Positions 7,802-14,742 of a stretch of 41,823 nt of DNA are shown one piece after another. A program made the translations under genes and the position numbers. The stretch comes from Bacteroidota bacterium (GTDB lineage: Bacteria > Bacteroidota > Bacteroidia > Chitinophagales > LD1): assembly GCA_947478005.1 (NCBI GenBank), contig CANJVG010000014.1:1-41823 (forward strand), read 5' to 3'. The notes beneath the pieces were generated by a model that was not told the origin of the DNA, searched no databases, and saw only the letters and a list, made by a program, of their open reading frames with translations. The stretch's first letter is position 1; every line of letters begins with the position of its first letter.

Positions 7802-10435
7802 ATGACATCATCGGAGATCAGGAAGGCTTTTTTAGATTTTTTTGAGAGTAAAGGGCATAAAATTGTTCCGAGCGCACCTATTGTGGTCAAGAATGACCCC
7901 ACCTTAATGTTCATCAACAGCGGTATGGCTCCGTTCAAGAATATTTTCCTGGGTAATGAACCTATCAAATACAAGCGCGTTGCTGACACTCAAAAGTGTT
8001 TGCGTGTAAGCGGAAAGCATAATGATTTGGAGGAAGTTGGTGTTGATACCTACCATCATACCATGTTTGAAATGCTCGGTAACTGGAGCTTTGGCGATTA
8101 CTTTAAGAAGGAAGCCATCGGATGGAGTTGGGAATTGCTGACGAAGGTTTATGGTTTAGAGAAGGACAGATTGTATGTTACCGTGTTTGAAGGTGACAAA
8201 AAAGAGAATCTCGCTTTCGATCAAGAGGCTTATGATGAATGGAAGAAGTATGTGGACCCGAACAGAATCATCAATGGAAACAAGAAAGATAACTTCTGGG
8301 AAATGGGTGATACCGGCCCATGCGGACCTTGTTCTGAAATTCATATTGATTTAAGAAGTGATGAAGAGCGTAAGGCTATTGATGGAAAGAGTTTAGTAAA
8401 CGCTTCGCATCCGCAAGTAATTGAAATCTGGAACAATGTGTTCATGGAATTTGAGCGCAAGGCGGATGGTTCATTAGTAAAATTGGCTGCACAGCATGTG
8501 GATACGGGTATGGGTTTTGAGCGTTTGTGTGTGGCTATTCAAAAAAAGACGAGCAATTACGACACAGATATTTTTCAGCCGATCATTCAGTTTCTTTCCG
8601 CAAAAAGCGGTTTCACTTACCAATATACGGCGCCTAATTTAATTGATGGTAAAATTGTTGGAACTGCTACGAAGGTGCAAAAGGCTGATATAGCGTTACG
8701 TGTAATAGCTGACCATATCCGCACGATTTCGTTTACGATTGCTGACGGGCAACTCCCTTCTAACAACGGTGCGGGTTATGTAATCAGAAGAATTCTTCGC
8801 AGAGCTGTTCGTTATGGCTATTCCTATTTGAATTTTGAACAACCATTCTTGTGTGAATTGGTTCCAATGTTGGCGAATCAGTTTGCTGATGTTTTCCCTG
8901 AATTAAAAGCGCAGGAAGATTTTATGGCGAATGTAATTAAGGAAGAAGAAACTTCTTTCCTAAGAACGTTGGCAAATGGAATAAAGCGTATTGACGCGTT
9001 AAGTGAAATTGATGCAAAAACTGCATTTGAGTTATTCGACACTTATGGTTTCCCTTTTGACTTAACCAAGTTAATAGCCGGAGAAAAGGGATGGACTGTT
9101 GACGAAGAAGGTTTCAACAAGGAAATGACTGCTCAAAAGCAAAGAGGAAAAGCGGATGCTACCAAGGAACAAAGCGACTGGATTAATGTAAGCGAAGACG
9201 TGAAGACTGATTTTATTGGTTATGACTTTACAGAAGCCGATGCGCATGTGGTGAAATATCGCAGCATTAAGCAAAAGGACAAAGAATTGTTTCAGTTGGT
9301 TTTAGATAAGACACCGTTCTATGCCGAAAGCGGTGGACAAGTGGGCGATACAGGTTATTTAAACTTTGCCGGTGAGAAAATAGATGTACTTGACACCAAG
9401 AAGGAAAACGATTTGATTGTTCACTTTGTAAAGAAGCTTCCGGCAAAGATTGAGGTGGCATCTCATGCTAAAATCAATACGGTTAAGCGCAGCGATACGA
9501 TTAAGAATCACTCTGCTACCCACCTATTGCAATCTGCTTTGAGGATTGTCTTAGGAACTCATGTTCAGCAAAAAGGTTCGTTGGTGAATTCTGATTACTT
9601 GCGTTTCGACTTTGCTCACTTCAGCAAAATGACTGATGAGGAAATTGAGAAGGTGGAGCAGATAGTAAATGAGAAGATAATGGAAAACATTGCTTTGGAT
9701 GAAAGAAGGAATGTGCCTATTGAAGATGCCAAGAAGTTAGGTGCCACGGCATTGTTCGGAGAGAAGTATGGAGAGTTTGTTCGTGTAATTACATTCGATG
9801 AAAACTACAGTCGTGAGTTATGTGGTGGTGTTCATGTGAAATCAACCGGACAAATCGGTTTGTTTAAAATTACTTCCGAAAGTTCGATTGCCAGCGGAGT
9901 AAGAAGAATAGAAGCGGTAACCGGAAAGAAAGCAATAGAATTAGCGAATGGCGCAATCAGCGAATTGACTCAGGTAAAAACCGCTTTAAACAATTCGAAA
10001 GATGTGTTGAAGAGCATAGATTCTTTGAAGAATGAAAATGAGGAACTGAAAAAGCAGTTACAGCAGTTTGAAGATAAAGCAGTGGCGGATTTGAAGAAGC
10101 AAATCATTGCTGCGGTTGAATATTTCGGTTCGGTAGAGTTTTTTGCTTCTGCTAAAATTGAGTTGAATACAGTTGAGGCTTTGCGCAAACTCGGTATTCA
10201 GTTGGCCCGCGATTTAAAAGGGAATTATGTGTTACTGCTGGCTTCCGCCATTAATGGCAAGAATGTAGTTCACCTTAGAATAGCGCCTGCCTTGAACATT
10301 AATGGGAATCAGTTATTAAAAGAAATCGCACCTACTGTTAAGGGTGGTGGTCCTGCTGATTTTGTGCAGGCAAGTGCGGGAAGTATGAGCGAAGTGGAGG
10401 ATTTGATTGTAAAATTGAAACAAAAGTTTTCATAA
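7802..10435 (+). CDS. alaS: Alanine--tRNA ligase
   Basis: Charges tRNA-Ala in the cytoplasm and edits mischarged Ser or Gly. From the ATG at 7802 the protein is 877 residues, the standard length; the frame stays open further upstream, but the family N-terminus MTSSEIRKAFLDFF starts here. The class II catalytic core is seen in SGMAPFKN, HHTMFEMLGNWSFGDYF and GDTGPCGPCSEIH. The editing domain shows the zinc-binding HSATHLL and RELCGGVHVKSTG. A C-terminal coiled-coil and C-Ala domain follow. The stop codon is directly followed by the gatB ATG, so the two are probably cotranscribed. A degenerate -7 element, TATTTTCG, lies at 7738-7745. Confidence 0.98.
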   Translation: MTSSEIRKAFLDFFESKGHKIVPSAPIVVKNDPTLMFINSGMAPFKNIFLGNEPIKYKRVADTQKCLRVSGKHNDLEEVGVDTYHHTMFEMLGNWSFGDYFKKEAIGWSWELLTKVYGLEKDRLYVTVFEGDKKENLAFDQEAYDEWKKYVDPNRIINGNKKDNFWEMGDTGPCGPCSEIHIDLRSDEERKAIDGKSLVNASHPQVIEIWNNVFMEFERKADGSLVKLAAQHVDTGMGFERLCVAIQKKTSNYDTDIFQPIIQFLSAKSGFTYQYTAPNLIDGKIVGTATKVQKADIALRVIADHIRTISFTIADGQLPSNNGAGYVIRRILRRAVRYGYSYLNFEQPFLCELVPMLANQFADVFPELKAQEDFMANVIKEEETSFLRTLANGIKRIDALSEIDAKTAFELFDTYGFPFDLTKLIAGEKGWTVDEEGFNKEMTAQKQRGKADATKEQSDWINVSEDVKTDFIGYDFTEADAHVVKYRSIKQKDKELFQLVLDKTPFYAESGGQVGDTGYLNFAGEKIDVLDTKKENDLIVHFVKKLPAKIEVASHAKINTVKRSDTIKNHSATHLLQSALRIVLGTHVQQKGSLVNSDYLRFDFAHFSKMTDEEIEKVEQIVNEKIMENIALDERRNVPIEDAKKLGATALFGEKYGEFVRVITFDENYSRELCGGVHVKSTGQIGLFKITSESSIASGVRRIEAVTGKKAIELANGAISELTQVKTALNNSKDVLKSIDSLKNENEELKKQLQQFEDKAVADLKKQIIAAVEYFGSVEFFASAKIELNTVEALRKLGIQLARDLKGNYVLLLASAINGKNVVHLRIAPALNINGNQLLKEIAPTVKGGGPADFVQASAGSMSEVEDLIVKLKQKFS

Positions 10436-11890
10436 ATGTTGGACGACAAATACAGCAAATACGAAGTAGTAGTAGGATTGGAAGTGCACGCGCAGCTTTC
10501 TACACACAGCAAAATGTATTGCGGTGATTCAGCAGAGTTTGGTGGTTCGCCTAATACGCATGTGAGTGTGCTTTCTCTTGGCCATCCCGGAACATTGCCT
10601 ATGGTGAATGAAACAGCCATTGAATCGGCTGTGAAGATTGGCTTGGCTACACATTGTCAGATTCGTTACGAGAATCAGTTTGCGCGCAAGAATTATTTCT
10701 ATGCCGATTTGCCGAAGGGTTATCAGATTACACAGGACAAAACTCCTATCTGCACCGGTGGGCATATTGATGTGGAAACGAATGGGGTGAAGACCAAAAT
10801 AAATCTCACGCGTATTCACTTAGAGGAAGACGCGGGAAAATCTATTCATGACATTGACCCTTATTTTACTTTGGTTGATTTGAATCGTGCCGGAGTGCCT
10901 TTGATAGAAATTGTTTCGGAACCCGATGTAAGAAGTGGTGATGAAGCGATGGCTTACCTGAATGAAATTCAAAAGCTCGTTCGTTATCTCGGCATTTGCG
11001 ATGGCAATATGGAAGAAGGTTCTATGCGTTGCGATGCGAATATTTCTGTTCGTTTGAAAGGTGCTACTGAGTTGAATCCAAGAAGTGAGGTGAAGAATAT
11101 GAACAGTATGCGCAACGTTAAGCGCGCTATTGAATTTGAATTTATGCGTCAGATAGATGCCCTCGAGGCGGGTGAAAAGATGGTGCAGGAAACGCGCGGC
11201 TTTGACGCGGTGAAAGGGGTTACCCTTTCGCAGCGAAGTAAAGAACACGCCCATGATTACCGCTATTTCCCGGAACCTGATTTGCCGCCTGTTTATGTAA
11301 CGGACGAATACATTGCGAATGTAAAGGCGCACATGCCTAAGTTGCCGAATGAGTTGAAGCAGGAGTATATGCAGCAATACGGTTTGCCGGAATACGATGC
11401 ACGTATTATTACCGATGAAAAGGAACTCGCTGAATATTTCAATCGTTTATTGGCTGAAACCAAGAACTACAAAGCGGCATCGAACTGGATTCTAGGTCCT
11501 GTGAAGAACTCATTGAACGAACATGGAATGGAGATTAAGGATTTTAAAGTATCTCCATCTAATATCGCTAAGTTGATTGCTTTGATTGATGCAGGCAAGA
11601 CCAACTTCAGTGTAGCTTCTACTAAAATATTCCCGGTGGTGGTGGAGACCGGCAAAGACCCTTTGAAGATTGCGGAGGAACTGAACCTGGTGCAAAGCAG
11701 CGATGAAGGAATGATTAAAGAACTGGTGGAACAAGTAATTGCTAAATATCCCGAAAAAGTTGCCGAATATCTCGCGGGCAAAAAAGGTTTGTTAGGTTTA
11801 TTTGTGGGGGAGGTAATGAAACTATCGAAAGGTAAGGCCGACCCGAAAATGACAAGCCAATTAGTGACTGAAAAATTAGAAACAACATAA
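10436..11890 (+). CDS. gatB: Aspartyl/glutamyl-tRNA(Asn/Gln) amidotransferase subunit B
   Basis: GatB is the kinase/transamidase subunit of GatCAB, which converts Glu-tRNA(Gln) or Asp-tRNA(Asn) to the amidated forms. The 484 residues match the family length. The signature VGLEVHAQLSTHSKMYCGD opens the protein, followed by the LPKGYQITQ, HLEEDAGKS and DLNRAGVPLIEIVSEPD motifs. The C-terminal YqeY-like tRNA-binding tail ends in MKLSKGKADPKM. The start codon immediately follows the alaS stop with no gap, an arrangement that couples two translation-fidelity genes. gatA and gatC are not in the window. A 28-base gap separates it from the next gene. Confidence 0.97.
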   Translation: MLDDKYSKYEVVVGLEVHAQLSTHSKMYCGDSAEFGGSPNTHVSVLSLGHPGTLPMVNETAIESAVKIGLATHCQIRYENQFARKNYFYADLPKGYQITQDKTPICTGGHIDVETNGVKTKINLTRIHLEEDAGKSIHDIDPYFTLVDLNRAGVPLIEIVSEPDVRSGDEAMAYLNEIQKLVRYLGICDGNMEEGSMRCDANISVRLKGATELNPRSEVKNMNSMRNVKRAIEFEFMRQIDALEAGEKMVQETRGFDAVKGVTLSQRSKEHAHDYRYFPEPDLPPVYVTDEYIANVKAHMPKLPNELKQEYMQQYGLPEYDARIITDEKELAEYFNRLLAETKNYKAASNWILGPVKNSLNEHGMEIKDFKVSPSNIAKLIALIDAGKTNFSVASTKIFPVVVETGKDPLKIAEELNLVQSSDEGMIKELVEQVIAKYPEKVAEYLAGKKGLLGLFVGEVMKLSKGKADPKMTSQLVTEKLETT

Positions 11891-11918
11891 ACACATCCTT
11901 ACTAAAAACAAAACAACA

Positions 11919-13070
11919 ATGCGTAAATTATCGAGTCTTCTTTTGCTTTTATTTTTTTTCTCGGCCTGTAACCTTGCCGGTGGAAGTGATAAATATTCTA
12001 TTCAGGGAACACTGAAAAACAGCCAGGCCAAATCCATTATTCTTGAAAAGCTTGGCTTGCAGAAAATGATTACAGTAGATTCTGCTAAGGTGGATGACAA
12101 AGGCAATTTCAAAATGGAAGGTGTTTCTGAAAAAGGTTTCTATCGTCTTCGCTTAGAGGAAAAAACATTCTTTCTGTTTTTGTTGGAGCCTACTAAGTAT
12201 ACTGTTGACATTGATTTAAGCGGACAGGTGGAGCCATTCAAAGCAACGGGCTCTAAGGAGAATGAAGAATTTCAACGTGCGTTCAAAGTATTGGGTAGTG
12301 CACAACGCGATTTACAGGGCTGGAATCAGGCCTACCAAATGTTTGGCCAACAAGGAGCTTCGCAGGATACGTTGATGTATATTCAACAACAGCTACAAGC
12401 GGTGGCTATGCGTTTTGAAAGTTTAATCAGAGACAGTGCGTTGGCTGCCAAGAGCCCTCTGGTGGCTATGTTTTATGTAACCAATGCACCGGTAGATAAA
12501 TTCCCGAAAGAGAATCTGGCTATCATTCAGCGCATGGAAAAGGAAATTCCTACTTCTTCTTATACCAAGGATTACCGCGCTGCCTATACTAAATATGAAG
12601 AGCAATTGAAACAACAGGGTCAGGCGCAGAAGCCGGCTGAAGCGATTGGCGTGGGTAAAGAGGCACCTGAAATTGACCTAAAAAATCCCGAAGGAAAAAG
12701 CATTAAGCTTTCTTCTTTGAGAGGCAAAGTGGTGTTGTTAGATTTCTGGGCTTCTTGGTGTGGCCCTTGCCGTATGGAAATGCCGAATGTCGTGGCCGCT
12801 TATAACAAGTACAAATCAAAAGGCTTTACAGTGTACAGTGTGTCGCTTGATAAGGATGCAGGTGCCTGGAAAAACTCTATTGACAAATTGGGCATGATTT
12901 GGGAAAACCATGTGAGTGATTTGAAATGGTGGCAGTGTGAAGCAGCTTTGCGCTATGGCGTTCAGGGGATTCCTGCGGCCTATCTGTTGGATAAAAACGG
13001 GGTAGTTGTTGCTACTAATCTTCGAGGCAGTGCCTTGGACGAAAAGGTAGCTGAATTGCTGGCGAAATAG
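11919..13070 (+). CDS. TlpA-like thiol-disulfide oxidoreductase lipoprotein with DUF4369
   Basis: 383 residues. The signal peptide ends in a lipobox (FFSAC, Cys at about residue 16), so the protein should be a periplasm-facing lipoprotein. An N-terminal beta-rich DUF4369 domain covers about residues 24-120, followed by a helical linker. A thioredoxin/AhpC-TSA fold starts near residue 245, with the redox motif WCGPC (Cys281 and Cys284) and a cis-Pro region in GVQGIPAAYLLD. Many Bacteroidota carry several such proteins, thought to act in periplasmic disulfide reduction or cytochrome maturation. The partner is unknown. It lies 28 bases after gatB on the same strand and may be read from the same transcript. 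Confidence 0.92.
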   Translation: MRKLSSLLLLLFFFSACNLAGGSDKYSIQGTLKNSQAKSIILEKLGLQKMITVDSAKVDDKGNFKMEGVSEKGFYRLRLEEKTFFLFLLEPTKYTVDIDLSGQVEPFKATGSKENEEFQRAFKVLGSAQRDLQGWNQAYQMFGQQGASQDTLMYIQQQLQAVAMRFESLIRDSALAAKSPLVAMFYVTNAPVDKFPKENLAIIQRMEKEIPTSSYTKDYRAAYTKYEEQLKQQGQAQKPAEAIGVGKEAPEIDLKNPEGKSIKLSSLRGKVVLLDFWASWCGPCRMEMPNVVAAYNKYKSKGFTVYSVSLDKDAGAWKNSIDKLGMIWENHVSDLKWWQCEAALRYGVQGIPAAYLLDKNGVVVATNLRGSALDEKVAELLAK

Positions 13071-13123
13071 TCCACCGTTTGCCTTTCAACTAAAAAGGCC
13101 TACAAACCAATTCCCATTAAGCG

Positions 13124-13840
13124 ATGATGATTAAAGTATGGAGAACTCTTCTTTCGGCTTTCGTTCTCTTGCTTCTGTTTGGCATAAATTCATTCGCTCA
13201 ATCCGATTCCGAATCAGACTCTATCACTACAAAGTTCAGAGGGTTTAAGAATGTAAAATTTGCGGGTCATCAGAATGTTGTCACGATGTCGCCTGTCCCA
13301 TTCTTTGTCGGGCAGATACCTTTTTGTGGCGAAATCAGGTTGACCTATGAGCGAATGGTTTCGCATAATCAATCGCTTAGCCTGGGTTTGTCGTACAACT
13401 ACCCCAGCATCTTTTTACTGGTTTTACCTGCAATAGCCAACCCTAATAGTGCAACTTTAAAAAACTACAGTTTGCGCGGTGGGCGCGTGACACTTGCCTA
13501 TCGCTATTATCCTTTAAAAAGCAAAACAGCTCCCGGTGGTTTGTTCTTTGGTCCTTACGGTTCTTTCAATTTTGTAAAAATAAAAGAACGCAAGGGCAAT
13601 GATGCTTCTTACGACCTGGTATATTATGCCGACGCTTGCGTGGTAGCAGGCTACCAGATTCCTTTGCGCAAAGGCGTTTATATGGAGTTTATGGGCGGGC
13701 TGGGTTACCGCATGAACAAGGTATATGAATATGACGGACGCACCAAAACTTCCGCCACGCACGATTACTATATCGTGAAACTACCTTTTGCCAATAACTT
13801 TAAAGTCCTGTTGCAGATGAATATCTGTTATGGATTTTGA
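13124..13840 (+). CDS. Putative outer-membrane beta-barrel protein
   Basis: 238 residues. A signal peptide (LLSAFVLLLLFGINSFAQ) precedes a Ser/Asp-rich mature N-terminus. The body consists of amphipathic beta strands with terminal aromatic residues (RLTYERMV, LSLGLSYNYP, RVTLAYRYYPL, GPYGSFNFVK) and ends in LLQMNICYGF, the C-terminal Phe expected of a BAM substrate. It resembles small eight-strand barrels often annotated DUF3575 or generic porin family, but I cannot assign it firmly. Two adjacent ATG codons give a one-residue ambiguity at the start. It is 53 bases after the TlpA-like gene and followed by the 41-bp repeat region. Confidence 0.75.
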   Translation: MMIKVWRTLLSAFVLLLLFGINSFAQSDSESDSITTKFRGFKNVKFAGHQNVVTMSPVPFFVGQIPFCGEIRLTYERMVSHNQSLSLGLSYNYPSIFLLVLPAIANPNSATLKNYSLRGGRVTLAYRYYPLKSKTAPGGLFFGPYGSFNFVKIKERKGNDASYDLVYYADACVVAGYQIPLRKGVYMEFMGGLGYRMNKVYEYDGRTKTSATHDYYIVKLPFANNFKVLLQMNICYGF

Positions 13841-13847
13841 ATCGGGA

Positions 13848-13892
13848 GGGGATTAGAAATGATTAGAGAAAAGTCCTCTAACTAAAATCCCC
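13848..13892 (+). other. Imperfect nested stem-loop after the barrel gene
   Basis: GGGGATT at 13848-13854 pairs with AATCCCC at 13886-13892, and inside it TAGAG at 13864-13868 pairs with CTCTA at 13876-13880. There is no T-run, so this could be a structured 3' end rather than a classical terminator. Confidence 0.3.
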
Positions 13893-14014
13893 GCTATGTA
13901 AATGGCCGGGATTCTGATTTCAACAACAAAAAGCAGGTACAAAAAAATGAAAGTGAAACTTACTTCCGAATATGAATTGTTCGATAGGTACTGTGAGGAC
14001 GAGTCAGATTACCT

Positions 14015-14280
14015 AAATGCTGTAAAGGAATGGCAGAATATATTCCGTTCGTTTAACTGCATGAGGAAGTATGGCGGAACAAAAACCGTTCGTGCAACTG
14101 CACGATGAGGTATGGCAGAATAAAAACCGTTCGTGCAACTGCACGATAAAGTATTTTGCTGCCATACCTTGTCATGCAACTGCACGATGAAGTATTTCTG
14201 TACAATACTTTATCATGCAACTGTTTTTGTGGTTTTGCTATTGCCATTCTTTATCATGCAGTAGTTTTTGGTGGTTTTTA
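14015..14280. repeat. 41-bp tandem-repeat array, six units plus a partial one
   Basis: Six consecutive units of exactly 41 bp start at 14015, 14056, 14097, 14138, 14179 and 14220. A seventh, partial unit fades out by 14280. Typical units begin ACTGCACGATGAAGTAT and end TCATGCA or TCGTGCA. Single units fold back on themselves: in the unit at 14179, bases 14182-14196 pair with 14204-14218 at 13 of 15 positions. Because 41 is not a multiple of three, the units cannot encode a repeated peptide in one frame, which argues for a DNA- or RNA-level element. The array fills most of the 518-bp gap between convergent genes. A 68-codon frame at 13902-14108 runs into it and is not convincing as a gene. Confidence 0.85.
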
Positions 14281-14358
14281 AGGAAAAAGAAGGGCGATTG
14301 GATTTGTTTTTGTCCTAACAGGATCTCCATCTTCCTTCATTGTGTTTAGCTGATCAGC

Positions 14359-14709
14359 TTAGTCATTTAACTTAATCGCCAAACTACCGGTTATGGCAGC
14401 AAAGCCACTTACCAGGCCGCCTACGAGGCCGGTAACCAGTAGCAGTGCCTTTACGCTTCCTTTTAAGGGCAGCAGCATCGCTACTTTACTGGCCAGCAGA
14501 TTATCGTTGGCGGCAGATAAAAGAAATGCGCAAAGCATCCAAAGCAAAAACACGCCCAGGAATCCCGAACCAAAGGCTGCCAAGGCATTTTGTTTTAAAA
14601 AATAGGCTACCAGAAAAGCAACAACGGCAATAATCCACCAAGGCATAAATAGTTGCAAGGCAGCAGAAGAGGTGGCGATGAGCGTTACGGAAATTAGGAA
14701 ATTTTTCAT
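14359..14709 (-). CDS. Small integral membrane protein of unknown function
   Basis: 116 residues, almost entirely hydrophobic. About four membrane segments can be drawn: residues 3-20, 22-40, 46-66 and 88-110. They are separated by short polar turns such as LKQN and SAANDN. The last helix is Gly-rich (VTGLVGGLVSGFAA), which often indicates close helix packing. No catalytic or binding motif is visible and I do not recognise the family. It begins 33 bases after the penicillin acylase stop on the same strand, so the two are probably one transcript. It ends facing the 41-bp array and the convergent barrel gene. Confidence 0.7.
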   Translation of the reverse strand: MKNFLISVTLIATSSAALQLFMPWWIIAVVAFLVAYFLKQNALAAFGSGFLGVFLLWMLCAFLLSAANDNLLASKVAMLLPLKGSVKALLLVTGLVGGLVSGFAAITGSLAIKLND

Positions 14710-14742
14710 TGGAATTTGTATTAGTATTTATTTATCAAATCA

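Noticed and set aside
10820-11377. 185-codon minus-strand frame inside gatB
   Set aside because: Shadow frame; the gatB motifs on the plus strand are unambiguous.
13076-13100. Hairpin GCCTTT/AAAGGC between the TlpA-like and barrel genes
   Set aside because: Short stem and no T-run; not a credible terminator.
13902-14108. 68-codon frame after the beta-barrel gene
   Set aside because: Its second half is made of 41-bp repeat units, it has no recognisable domain, and the first half is too short to judge. Treated as chance reading into the array.
14015-14280. CRISPR array
   Set aside because: Units are contiguous and diverged with no unique spacers, and no cas genes are near.
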